Part shown: piece by piece, positions 1-10,343 of the stretch
How the letters are laid out: each line of letters begins with the position of its first letter
How positions within the stretch are numbered: the stretch's first letter is position 1
From: Acanthochromis polyacanthus
Taxonomy: Eukaryota; Chordata; Actinopteri; Pomacentridae
Direction of reading: 5' to 3'
Length of the DNA stretch: 64,000 bases
Assembly: GCF_021347895.1 (NCBI RefSeq)
Contig: NC_067122.1
Location: forward strand, 38,286,215 to 38,350,214
Translations under genes and position numbers: made by a program
The notes under the pieces: model-generated
What the model was told of the DNA's origin: nothing
The model's database searches: none
The model's input: only the letters and a program-made list of their open reading frames with translations

Positions 1-526
1 CAATAAATCTGAGTAGTGATCAGGTGCAAAAAACCACAGGACGTGCAGGTGTAGTTGTTGTGGTCTTTTATTTGGTACACAGACAGTGTGGCAAAGTGGT
101 TTTGGCGGTGAAGTTGAGTTTAAATACTTCCGTAACTTGGCATCTCTGTGTCAGATTACCCAGTTAGACCTGCTTCATTGGTTACATATCAGCTATTAAA
201 TTAACAATCAACTATTCTGATAATAAAATTTTCAGTCTGAGTAATTGTTTTAAATGATTATGATCTGAATTAGGTACAATTTTTTTTTTTAATCTTTGGG
301 GTAGTGGAGACTATATTTTTGTGTTTGGAAATACATGCAAGGACAAATAGGGTGAAAAAAACAGGTATCTGTATGGATAGATATATAGTAATAGTAAAAA
401 TAACGTCATTGGGTTTTGTAAAGGAGAAAGCTAACAGGGTCCCCCCTTTTTCCTCCTTTTCCTTGTATTTACTTTTCTTATTTTTGTCTGATTTCTACTT
501 CATCTCTTTTCCATTCATGTCTGCAG
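1..526 (+). other. Upstream flank / 5' intron of caspase-3
   Basis: No coding region is recognised here. A pyrimidine-rich stretch followed by CTGCAG at 521-526 is a plausible splice acceptor just before the first coding exon. This implies a non-coding 5' exon further upstream, possibly outside the window. I cannot place a promoter. In mammals CASP3 is head-to-head with PRIMPOL, so the 5' neighbour may lie beyond the left edge; that is inference only. Confidence 0.45.
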
Positions 527-530
527 GAGA

Positions 531-610
531 ATGGCTGATGCCGGTGGTGATAATAATGACGTGCAGAGTGGCGAGGACTCCGTGGACGCCAGACGATTCT
601 TCTCCAAAAA
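531..610 (+). CDS. casp3: casp3 coding exon 1
   Basis: Acceptor CTGCAG ends at 526, the ATG is at 531, and the donor GTAACT starts at 611. It encodes 26 codons plus two bases, acidic and prodomain-like, including the possible SVD/A processing site. The ATG is the first in this exon. Confidence 0.88.
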
Positions 611-3600
611 GTAACTACAGTGCACTGCTCACTATCTGGCTGTCCATATCTTATGAACTTAAACCTCCATGGTCAGCCACAGCATGAAAACAGTTGTCAG
701 GTGGAGGAAATAACAGGGATTATCTTATCATAATGACACATGGGATGGGGGGGGATACAAGGCAACAAGTTAACATCCAGTTTTTACAGGTAATGTAATA
801 GAAAACCTAAGGATTTGGTGTTACTAGTATGCAGTGGTTAGTAGCAACCAGAAGTCTGAGGAAGGAACTGGAGACGATTCTCACAAGAGCTACTTTAAGA
901 CAAATAGCAGAAAATGCTGCTGTGATAGAAAGATGTTGGAAAACACAGTGCATCAAATCCTGTTGTTTCCACTTCATATGGATGGCCTGGTGTGTGTTTG
1001 TTGTTTTTCTGGGGAAAGATGGCAGCAGTGGAGCAATGCTTGAAGTGTCACCACTTGAGAAATAATGCAACTAGACTCCTAAAATTCTGCAGGCTCCTTG
1101 ATAAGTACATGTACTCTTCAGTGGTACAACCATATAGAGCAATACAAACCAGTTATGTGATGATGTGGATTTGGTCAAAGCATTTCTGTTGAAATCTGAA
1201 GCACTAAGAGTTGGAAAACCATGATTTTTCTTGCATCCCAGTAGCAATTTTATGTAACTTTTCCGTGTGGGAATACTTTCATAGTGGTCTCACCTTTCAT
1301 CCCTGCTCAATGATTGTCCTACTATTGGACATGAATGCAAAAAATCTAGTTTTAATACCTTTTTTTCCCCATAAAGTAGGGCTCTGTCACCATGCTCTAT
1401 ATTTTTTTCAATCTAAGGGATAAAAACTCAAAAACTCAGCCTCTTAGGGTGAAAAATAAAGGTTTTATAGTTGGTGGATGATCAGAGTAGACAGAAACAT
1501 TGAAGTGTATTTATTTATTTAACCAAATTTACACCATCATAAAACCGTTTTTCATTCTTCTATCAAAGCAGGGTTGTAGCCAGGGTTGGAGGCCATATGT
1601 ACATAAGAATGAGCCTGCCAGGTTCAACACTCTGGCTACATTATTTCTCAAACTATGGTACTTCAAACACTCCTACACAAATTCCCACGAAAAATATGAT
1701 GCAGAAATCAACATGATCCCAACCCACCTTAAGACACCTGTGACCAAAAATGTCACTCGTTTTACTTACTAATATAGATATGCACCAAAAAAAAAACAAA
1801 TCAGACAAATATGAGATGGTCAGGTGTGAATGTATTTTTTAATTTGTTGAATTGAGGTGGAATGACCCACGCAGCAATGATCTAAACACTGTTGCAGACC
1901 GTGAACTCCCTTCATGGCAGCAGTATTCCTTGGTGGTCTCTTAAAGCAGGATAATTCTTCCTGCTGCACTGCAACAAACGTTCAGGAACACAATGAAATT
2001 CCTCCAAATTCCCCAGATCTCAGTCCAATTGGATGTCTGTGTGATGTTCTAGAAAGCCTCGCAGCTCCCAGCACTTAGAGGATCTGCTGCTAACATGTTG
2101 GTTACCACAGGACACCTCCAAACAACACAAGGGAAAATCTACCACCTTCTGTGACTCAGTATCCATACGAGATGATGCAACAATCATTACAACATCTGTG
2201 GGAGATGAGCAGTCAGAAACAGACCTTCAGCTTCAGTCACCATGAAGCTTTAGAAGTCTCTCTTTAAGTGTGTTGGTGCTGAACAGGTTTGTCAGGTTTT
2301 CATTACAATCTGTTCACATGTTTTTGTGTGTGCCACTTTCCAGGCGCGATGCAGCAAATGGTAGAACTCCGGAGGAAACGGACTCAGCCCCTCCCACCAA
2401 GAGCAGCAGCAGCACAGCTGGTTCTGACCCGTACCGCTACAACATGAACTACCCCAGCATCGGAATCTGTTTGATCATCAACAACAAGAACTTCCACAAA
2501 AGCACCGGTAAGTGCACCCGTCCGGTGATTCGTCTGAGTTCATGCTCACACCTGTTGGCTTGGTCTCATGGGCAGCTGAACAGATTGTGCTGTTGTCACA
2601 CAGTATATTCCCAGATAAGTTCAGTCAGTCACAAAGCACTTACAGAGCCACCTACTGGCACTTGGGCATTTTTGCAGTTTCAGCAAACTTTGCAAAACTG
2701 ATAGCCTAGCCGCGCTAGACAACCCACGGCAATGAATTTAATTCTCTGCCAGGGAGGGTCTAGTTACCCTCCATAAGGCTCGAGGCTGGATTCTCCTAAA
2801 ACTGGCCGGACCAATCACCATGAAGTGTAGAGTCAGAAGGAGGGCGTAACGAAGTGACGACAGAGGCGCGACGATTCTGATAGAAACAACCAGCGCACAA
2901 TAAACAGTTATCTTTCGACTTGGCTTTGGCCACAGCCCTTAAAGATTTGAAGCTAAAATTCAACTTGAAAGATAAACAAAGGACGGCACTGAAGTGTTTC
3001 ATTGAGAAGAAAGACGTATTTGGACTTATGCCGACGGGATATGGCAAATCCTTAATATACCAGTTGGCTCCGCGGCTCCACTGGTTGGGAAGCTAATGGG
3101 ACTTAGCCACAATCCGCCGGTGCTCTCGGAACCACGTCAGCCTATTCGTTGCGTTGATTGGTTGTATACCTACCCAATTGCTGCAGAGGGATTTGATAGA
3201 CAACCTTTTAGCCCGCCTCCCTCCCTGTCGAGCTTCCCTAGACCCTTGTGCCGTCAGAAACATGGGTGTAGCGTGGCTAGGCTACAAAACGGACCAATTT
3301 CCACTGCAGTTGTTAATGTGTGCACAGGTGTGTTAAAGTCCTACTTTTACTGTTTTGCATGTTAAGTGACACCCAGCTGGAGAGCGGGTGTGTTCATGTC
3401 AGCGTGACTGACGATTTTGTGGAAAGACTGAGATGTAAGACATACTGACAAGTAATGATTTGGATAATGTTTGAATTCCATTTATCAGATATGGTTCAAT
3501 GAATTGAATTGAATTTTATTTATATAGCGCCAATTACAGGTCAAATTGTCTCAAGACGCTTTACAGAACCCATATGCCTGACCCACCAGAGCAAGCTCTA

Positions 3601-6600
3601 AGGCAACAGTGGCAAGAAAAAGAGAAAGAAACCTTAAGTAGAACCCAGTTTATACCCCATCTGCTGCTGGCCGGTGAGTTGAGAGGGACAGAAGAGGTAG
3701 AGGGGGTAGAGGGGGTGGAGGGGAGGAGAGCTGGCTATGCAGAAAACATGCTGGGATACATGCATGATCAGAGTAACATAATGATACATACGAGTACAAG
3801 CCAACATGTAAACTGGTTCATAGTTTACTGTTATGGTGTATGGCTCTGGTATTAAATACACTCCATATATAGCTGGTAGTAAAATTCAAACAGTGTGTAG
3901 ATGAGCAACTATAGTGAGGGCGATGCAGAGTAGACTGGTGGAAATGGACAGCTGTTCATGGTTCATTGTCTGACTATTACTAGGACACTTAAGTAGAACA
4001 GAGCCACCAGTAATTATATTAGCAGCTGTTTTTCTCCTACAAGTCAAAATGCTGTGAAAGAGGTCTATCAGATGTATAAATGCTTTCCAGATTTTTCAAT
4101 CAAACTTGCATGGGCAGAAACATTTAATTAATTGCTCAAGTCCAATGTACAAAAACTTGATTTTCCCTTTTGCAGCAGTGGGGTGAAGTCATGTTAATAC
4201 AGTTACATAAACACATAAACCCTAAAGGCTTGTTAACAGTGTTTCCTGCGACTACAAAAATAAAAGCCCAGTATTACAAAATGTTAGAAGCAGTAGTTTA
4301 GAGCAGTGGTTCCCAACCTGGGAGCCAGAGATCAGAGTTAGGACGCACAGCTTTGTCTGCTCTGAGGCCGTGAGGCTATAAGAATTAGATGTCCGCATTC
4401 TGGATAAAATCAGAGTAACACAAATAAATCAAGAGTTACCTTAAATTTGGTTTTATTGAAGGACAGGACAGAGTTGTTTTATTTGTGGTATGTGTGCTCC
4501 AAGTCAGACAGGTTGGGAACCACTGGTTTAGAGCATTCACTGTCTGTTCCGTCAACTGTATTGTAAATGCTGACATTTCTTTTTGTGCTGCATCCTGTGT
4601 GTTTGTGTGTCTCTCCAGGCATGAATGATCGTAGTGGGACAGATGTTGACGCTGCTTGTGTTGCCAAGACCTTTACTTCTCTGGGTTATCAGGTCAGAGT
4701 GACCAATGACCAGACTGTGTCTCAGATGAAAAAGCTGATGTCACTTGGTAAGAGAGATTTTCACTCATTCAGTGTTGCTGCTGTGTGAAAGGAAAAGTAT
4801 CTCCATCCTGCTACTCTGTCATGAATGACCTGGTTACACTGAATATTAACACTTGGGTTAACATTTAATTAAACTGCCCAGTACTGATGCTTTTTTATCA
4901 GTCATCATGTTATGTTTGTTGCATTTATTTAGACTGCATTAATGCAGCAGCACAAACTGGTCAACAAACAGTTTAATACATTTTACAGATGTTTTCAGGA
5001 CTCTGTTAAATAGTTATCTATACCACACCCATGGCAAATCCTTTTAATATTTATTAGCTGAGTTTGGCTGTCCAGAATTAACAGTACAGATATCTATAAC
5101 GTGAAAACAACAGAGATCTCTGTCTTTCAGTGTGGAGTCGTCAAAACAAGAGGTGCAGAAACCTAGAAAAAGCTAAGCGTCACTATGACTGGTCAGAGCT
5201 GTTGTGTAGAACACTTCCCATTAAATAATAAGCCGGATAAAGCACCTGACAGCATAAGTGATGGCAGCTGCTGTGGTAAAGAAGCTACCATAAAATTTAA
5301 AAAAAAGCTCATCAGTGAGTAGTCTATGGAGAACGAGAGCTTTGTTCATCACAGACCATCTAGAACTTCAACCTCAGGTGGCTCAGACATGGAGCTAAAG
5401 CAGCTTTTCTAGTGCAGTTACAGCTGCAGTGACATAGGAGGTTTGAAAAGTATTCTACCTCCGCCTCCCACTGGTCATAGCTTCTGATGTTACCACAGAT
5501 ATCTGCATCATCATGTCATATTTCAAAGTCGCTCCATTTTGACTTGGCAGAATTCTAGCTCAAGATATTCACAACATTATTTTGACCAGTTCAGACTTAA
5601 TTCAAGCTGTCTAAAAAGGATGATGCTGATATCCTGAATGGATGGGAAATAAAGCTATCATGAACTAGAATTCTGACTGTTAGGACTAAACTGTAGAGAC
5701 CTGAAACTGTGAATTTGAACTAAGAATTCAGCTGTAAATACTCCACCAAGGAACAGCTGAGTTATGTGACGATCAGCATACGTTTGTTGTCTGTCTGTTC
5801 GCAACATTACTCAAAAACAGATTTGGATGAAATTTTCAGGGAAAGTCAAAAATGACACCTTTTATTAGATTTTGGCAGTGATGCAGCTTATAGTCTGGAT
5901 CCACAGATTTGTTACAGATTTCTGTATCATTGTGAGATAGCAGCACAACATCACTGTAACCATGACAACCAGTGAACACTACATCAGCTGCGTGCTCATG
6001 ATCACATGACTGTGATCCTGCTAGAAATCCACTGTGGACTTATCAGGACTTATCCATTGGAAATGATACAAGGAATAATTAAATTGTGGGGGTGTTTCTG
6101 AGTCCCATCAATTCCCGCCGCCCGCTACATATTTAGGTCATACGGTTCACATAACACACGCCTGTGCTCAGCATGAGGTCATTTTGTTTGTGGGTTCATC
6201 TATATTAAATGGACACATTCTATGGTGCCATGTTTTGTGCCACAATTTTTTATGTTTTTTTTAAGATTTCAGCCGTCAAATGATACGACTGAGCAGCCTT
6301 GGAGGAGTACTACTCTCTGAGTGCTTTTATTGTTCACTTTATGGATATCTACAGCTGTATTCTTGATATCTGTCATGGGAGCTCCCACACACATGAATGA
6401 TAAGTGATGTCATTTGTGCTAGGAAAGCTATTAAATGTTACGATGTGAGAGATTTGTGTCTCTAATGCTTCTGCTAACATATTAAGCACCGTATTTAAGA
6501 CACTATTCTGCCCAACAGCTGAAACAGGGAGTTAAAAATATAACTTAACTTCATCTTGTTCACTCTGTGTTCTTGTGTCTCCAGTGTCTGAGGAGGACCA

Positions 6601-8223
6601 CAGTCAGAAGGCATCATTTGTCTGCGTGCTGCTCAGCCATGGAGATGAGGGAGTGATTTATGGCACCGACGGCTGTGAAAAGTTGGACACTATGATAAAG
6701 TACTTTAAAGGAAATCGCTGTAGGACTCTGGTGGGGAAACCAAAGCTCTTCTTTATACAGGTCAGTTAATACACACCAACATGGCATTCCTCACCATGGG
6801 TGCTTCAGTGAAAATACTTTATTGTACGGTTTCTATTTTGCTTTAAGTTCTCTGAATAATTCTTGCCAATATTTTGTTGCACATTTTTTAACCTCGATTA
6901 AAACAAACAACGTGTATTTTCAAGCTTGTGACATGCGTTGCATTTTTTTTCTTTTCAAACCAATGAATGAAATCTTAGTGATAAAAGTACAAGCTTTAAA
7001 CTATGTACTACTACACGACTATCCTCTCACAGTTCGTATATGTAAATCTGCATGTCCTGCTCTTAAGGCGTGTCGTGGTAGCACCCTGGATGATGGAGCG
7101 TTTCTTGAGACCGACAGCGTCCCAGAGCAAACATCAGAGAAGATTCCTGTGGAGGCAGACTGCTTGTATGCCTACTCTGCCGCTCCAGGTAACCAGTAAT
7201 AACAGTCTTAGTAAAACAGTTTCTGTCCAGTTAACCCTCTGTTATGTTTTTTAGTCACTGTGGGCTGATTTTCGTTGCAGCATTTCAACTAGAGACAACA
7301 CAAAAATGTTTTATGGGAGTACAGCAAAGTTATAATGCCAAACGTAATTTTAAAAATTTAAGTCTGTGATTACTTATTTTCCGGAAAGTGCCCAACCTGT
7401 TACCAGTACCGAAAAATACATATTATAGATGTTTAACATTTGTTTCCATACTTGTGTAGTTTTTCTTTTGTGCAAACACAACCTGCAGTTCAGTCACAAA
7501 GTCCCAGAAAAAATAAGCATTTTTGCAATAAAATGCATTTATTTCTGGCATTTATTTGCCAGAAATAAATGTTTTATTTCTTTGAATTTGTTTAAAGAGT
7601 TGCCGTTTTTAATGAATTTAAAAATGGCAAATTTTTAAATGAGATGTGCAGAATAAAGAGAATAATAATCATATTTTCTCTGTTTTTGGCCTAGATTTGG
7701 TTGTTTTTATTGATGAAACCAAAAGTCACACATGATTAGGATTAGGACCATCACAAAGTAAAACATTTGTACATTTTTTCTGTTTATATAGTGTTATGCT
7801 GTGATTAATGGTCTCATTATGGTGATTTTTTTGTTTTTATTTATTTATTTTAAACAATACAATGTTTTTCAAGCCTGCAAATGGGTTTAAGGTTGAGAGG
7901 AATAATATCAGTGGCTTTTTTTCCAACTTGTTGTGTCTTTTCTCAGATTCTAAGAGTCATTTTTAACTTTCAATTGTCCTACAGGCTACTACTCATGGAG
8001 AAACACCAGCAACGGCTCCTGGTTCATTCAGTCGCTGTGTGAAGTTTTGCAGGAGTTCAGTGGAAAGCTGGAGCTGATGCAGCTCATGACCCGAGTCAAC
8101 CGCAAGGTGGCGCTGAACTTTGAGTCTGCTTCCAACATACCTGGATTCAGTGGCAAGAAGCAAATCCCCTGCATTGTCTCAATGTTGACCAAAGAGTTTT
8201 ACTTCATGTTAGATAAAGATTAG
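531..8223 (+). CDS. casp3: Caspase-3 (executioner caspase), 6 coding exons, 302 aa
   Basis: This is a cysteine protease of the apoptotic cascade. It is made as an inactive zymogen and cleaved after Asp into large and small subunits. Coding exons are 531-610, 2344-2507, 4619-4747, 6585-6760, 7068-7188 and 7985-8223. They join without a frame break (909 nt), and all introns are GT/AG. The joined protein has the catalytic His in the SHG motif (residue 143), the catalytic Cys in QACRG (Cys185), an ETD/S linker cleavage site after Asp199, and the substrate-pocket residues Arg86, Gln183, Ser227, Trp228 and Arg229. The end carries the family motif [14 protein letters not shown]. The short prodomain contains SVD/A, which resembles the SMD/S prodomain site of mammalian caspase-3. 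Caspase-7 is less likely because the YYSWRN and FIQSLC segments are caspase-3 forms. It is somewhat longer than the 277-aa human protein, mostly through a Ser/Thr-rich N-terminus. Fish may carry two casp3 paralogues and I cannot say which one this is. Confidence 0.93.
1860..2185 (+). pseudogene. Degenerate Tc1-like fragment in casp3 intron 1
   Basis: The phrases GCAGGATAATTCTTCCTGC, CTCCAAATTCCCCAGATCTCAGTCC and AGGATCTGCTGCTAAC match the second half of a fish Tc1-like transposase gene (QDN, then PPNSPDLSP). Stops and indels are frequent. It belongs to a different Tc1 lineage from the other copies in the window. Confidence 0.55.
2344..2507 (+). CDS. casp3: casp3 coding exon 2
   Basis: Acceptor TTTCCAG precedes 2344 and donor GTAAGT starts at 2508. 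It completes the split Lys codon. It encodes a Ser/Thr-rich linker and then the start of the large subunit, with the caspase strand motif [14 protein letters not shown]. Confidence 0.92.
2702..3284. mobile_element. Inverted-repeat element carrying a RecQ-helicase-like fragment
   Basis: Both ends carry a related terminal inverted repeat of about 19 bp (starting TAGCCTAGCC at 2702; its complement ends at 3284). Inside, about 2890-3077 reads on the + strand as a RecQ-type helicase N-lobe segment. It contains KDKQ, which resembles the Q-motif region, followed by [13 protein letters not shown] with the Walker A P-loop at 3031-3051. The open frame stops soon after, so this looks like an internally deleted copy of a larger helicase-bearing DNA transposon, or a MITE that captured a helicase piece. 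CAAAAC occurs close to both outer edges but is offset by three bases on the left, so the target duplication is uncertain. It lies in caspase-3 intron 2. Confidence 0.6.
3501..3770 (+). repeat. Teleost dispersed repeat (TTTATTTATATAGCGCC type)
   Basis: The segment starts with a GAATT-rich run, then a TATATAGCGCC block, then CAAGACGCTTTACAG and a purine-rich tail. I recognise this order from a very common fish dispersed repeat that resembles the 3' end of a non-LTR element. The right boundary is approximate. It lies in caspase-3 intron 2. Confidence 0.5.
4304..4525. mobile_element. hAT-type MITE with perfect 8-bp target duplication
   Basis: The terminal inverted repeats begin CAGTGGTTCCCAACCTG and end with GGTTGGGAACCACTG. 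The 8-bp direct repeat GTTTAGAG flanks both sides (4296-4303 and 4526-4533). A 222-bp length, CAG...CTG ends and an 8-bp duplication are hallmarks of non-autonomous hAT elements. No coding capacity. It ends about 90 bp before caspase-3 coding exon 3. Confidence 0.88.
4619..4747 (+). CDS. casp3: casp3 coding exon 3
   Basis: Acceptor CTCTCCAG precedes 4619 and donor GTAAGA starts at 4748. It encodes the DRSGTDVDA segment (Arg86 lies in the S1 pocket by family knowledge) through SQMKKLMSL. Both splice phases are 1. Confidence 0.92.
4748..6584 (+). other. casp3 intron 3
   Basis: No gene is seen in this 1.8-kb intron. About 5745-5930 and 6290-6330 resemble parts of a dispersed repeat also present at 56261-56703 and 60395-60570 (CCAAGGA, GTCTGTCTGTTCGC, ACTCAAAAACAG, and later CTCTGAGTGCTTTT). 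The rest is AT-rich and unremarkable. Confidence 0.5.
6585..6760 (+). CDS. casp3: casp3 coding exon 4 (catalytic His)
   Basis: Acceptor TCTCCAG precedes 6585 and donor GTCAGT starts at 6761. It encodes [12 protein letters not shown] with the catalytic His143, then GKPKLFFIQ ending at Gln183 just before the active-site cysteine. The exon ends in phase 0. Confidence 0.93.
7068..7188 (+). CDS. casp3: casp3 coding exon 5 (catalytic Cys)
   Basis: Acceptor CTTAAG precedes 7068, with a rather weak pyrimidine tract, and donor GTAACC starts at 7189. It opens with ACRG holding the catalytic Cys185. It then encodes LETDS, the inter-subunit cleavage site, and [16 protein letters not shown]. Confidence 0.93.
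7189..7984 (+). other. casp3 intron 5
   Basis: An AT-rich intron with no gene or recognisable repeat. A short near-palindrome around 7540-7570 (ATTTCTGGCATTTATTTGCCAGAAAT) is the only structure noticed. Confidence 0.5.
7985..8223 (+). CDS. casp3: casp3 coding exon 6 (small subunit, stop)
   Basis: Acceptor CCTACAG precedes 7985 and the TAG stop is at 8221-8223. It encodes YYSWRN with the P1-P4 pocket residues, then WFIQSLC and [14 protein letters not shown] at the C-terminus. Confidence 0.94.
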
Positions 8224-8715
8224 TCCACTTTTATCTACGTGTGGGAAGCTGAGTCAGAAGTTGGTGTGCTGGTGATGCCAGTTTTTCCTGATTTCTGTTC
8301 TCTGGTCACATGCTAAAGTCTTAAACTGCATGCTTGATACACAGCAGGATAGCGCTCATTTTAACATGACCATAAGGAGCACTAATTCCGTCAGTATTAG
8401 GATAAAAGGGAACAGATCAGTGAGCGTACTGTCTGTTATTTTATGATTTCAATGGTGGGTTTTTCAGGGAAACTTTTGGTCTGACTTTTCATGATGTGTT
8501 ACAGAAAACACACAAAGAGTTGTTGGGACATTTTCAGGGATGCCTTTTTACACTGCTTCACTCATAATAATGTAACTTCTAGGTTTTAGTAGGTAAATAT
8601 GTACTGTACATTTACGGATCAAACAATGATTATAACACTCAACACTGGTCTAGTGTTTACTAGTTTTTGAATGCAATAAATGCACAAAGTATACTGGAGG
8701 TATAAGAAATAAATA
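8224..8715 (+). other. casp3 3'UTR with two poly(A) signals
   Basis: Non-coding sequence after the stop. AATAAA hexamers at 8675-8680 and 8708-8713 are the likely cleavage/polyadenylation signals. The exact cleavage site cannot be read. Confidence 0.6.
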
Positions 8716-8841
8716 ATTCATTAAAACCATTTTATCTGTATAAGTGTATATTCTGTGATGTGTGTGTGCTGGGTGTGCTTCTCCTGCTCTGGTGGTTTAT
8801 GATTAGCCTATTGATTTGTTAGCAGTCAGATTAGATCTAAG

Positions 8842-8880
8842 TCATAGACTGTATAATAAAGATTTTATTATACAATCTAT
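8842..8880. mobile_element. 39-bp palindromic micro-insertion with 8-bp duplication
   Basis: The segment is an almost perfect hairpin: TCATAGACTGTATAATAAA, a three-base GAT loop, then the complement with one mismatch and lacking the final base. The 8-mer GATCTAAG flanks it exactly on both sides (8834-8841 and 8881-8888). The CATAGACTGTATA end resembles the end of a larger dispersed repeat at about 33200-33722. It is probably a minimal remnant holding only two terminal repeats. Confidence 0.72.
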
Positions 8881-9007
8881 GATCTAAGTGAACTACAGTT
8901 TGCCATTTGCACATTTAATTGTGTTCAAAATCCTGAGTTTGATTGGTGTATTAATTAAAAAGTCAACTGGAGTGTGTGATTGAATGCATCTAAACACACA
9001 CACACAG

Positions 9008-9122
9008 AGGCAGGTCTATAAATATTTGAACACTGACACAATTTTCACCATTCCATCACTGTACACCATCACAGTGGATTTTAAATGAAACAGTGAAGAT
9101 GTGCTTTAAGTGAAGGCCGGTG
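9008..9122. repeat. Fragment of a mariner-type MITE (inferred)
   Basis: The order CAGGTCTATAAATATTTGAACA ... CACCATCACAGTGGATTTTAAATG ... GTGCTTTAAGTG matches a dispersed fish element I recognise as a Tc1/mariner-type MITE. Ends are incomplete and no target duplication was found. Confidence 0.4.
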
Positions 9123-9145
9123 TAGGAAATATGACACATTTTATA

Positions 9146-10343
9146 CACTCACTGGTCACTTTATTCGGTACACCTTGCTAGTAAAAGGTTGGACTTCATT
9201 TTGCCTTCAGAACTGCCTCAGTTCTTCATAGCACGCTTTTAACAAGGTGTTGGAAACATTCCTCAGAGATTTTGGTCCATATTGACATGACGGCATCACA
9301 CGGTTGATGCAGATTTGTCGGCTACAGATCCAGGATGCCAATCTCCTGTTTCACCACATTGTAAAGGTTCTATTGGATTGAGATCTGGTGACTGTGGAGA
9401 CTGTTGGAGTACAGAGAACTTATTGTCATGTTCAACAAACCAGTTTGAGATGATTTGAGCTTTGTGACATGGAGCATTATCCTGTTGGAAGTAGCATCAG
9501 AAGGTGGTCCACTGTGGTCATAAAGGGATGGACATGGTTAGCAGCAATGCTCAGGTAGGCTGTGACATTTAAAAGATGCTCAGTTGGTACTAAGAGGCCC
9601 AAAGTGTGACAATAAAATATGTCCCACACCATCACACCACCAGCAGCAGCCTGAATCATAGATACATGGCAGGATGGATCCATGCTTTCATGTTTACACC
9701 AAATTCTCACCCTATCATCTGAATGTTGCAGCTGAAATAGAAACTCATCAGACCAGGTAATGTTTTTCCAGTCTTCTGTTGTCCAATTTTAGTGAGTCTG
9801 TGTGAATTGTAGCCTCAGTTTCCTGTTCTTAGCTGATAGAAGTGACACCTGGTGTGGTCTTCTTCTGCTGTTGTAGAACATCTTCAAGGTTGGATGTGTT
9901 GTGGTTCAGAGATGGTATTCTGCGTTCCTTGGTTGTAACCAGTGGTTATTTGAGTTACTATTGCTTTTCTGTCATCTCCAACCAGTCTGCCCATTCTCCT
10001 GTGACCTCTCACATCAACATTTACAGCATTTTCGTCCACACAGCTCACTGGATATTTTCTCTTTTTCAGGCCATTCTCTGTAAACCCTGGAGATGGTTGT
10101 GTGTGAAAATCCCTGTAGCTCAGCAGCTTCTGAAATACTCAGACCAGCCTGTTGGCACCAACCACCATGTCACGTTCAAAGTCACTTAAATCCATTTTCT
10201 TCCCCATTCTGATCCTCGGTTTGAACTTCAACAAGTTGTCTTGACCACATAAATGCAGAGTTGCCACCATGTGACTGGCTGATTCACTGCTTCTGTTCAC
10301 ATGCAATTGAACAGGTGTACCTATTAAAGTGGCCTCCAAAGTG
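9146..10343 (-). mobile_element. Degenerate Tc1-like transposon, near full length
   Basis: Left end CACTGGTCACTTTATTCGG and right end ACCTATTAAAGTGGCC form the eroded terminal repeats of a common fish Tc1-like family. Between them the minus strand still reads as scraps of a Tc1 transposase, for example RIWCKHESMDPSCHVSMIQA near 9650-9710 and FERDMVVGANRL near 10145-10180, broken by many stops and indels. It is old and inactive, and lies between casp3 and irf2. Confidence 0.75.
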
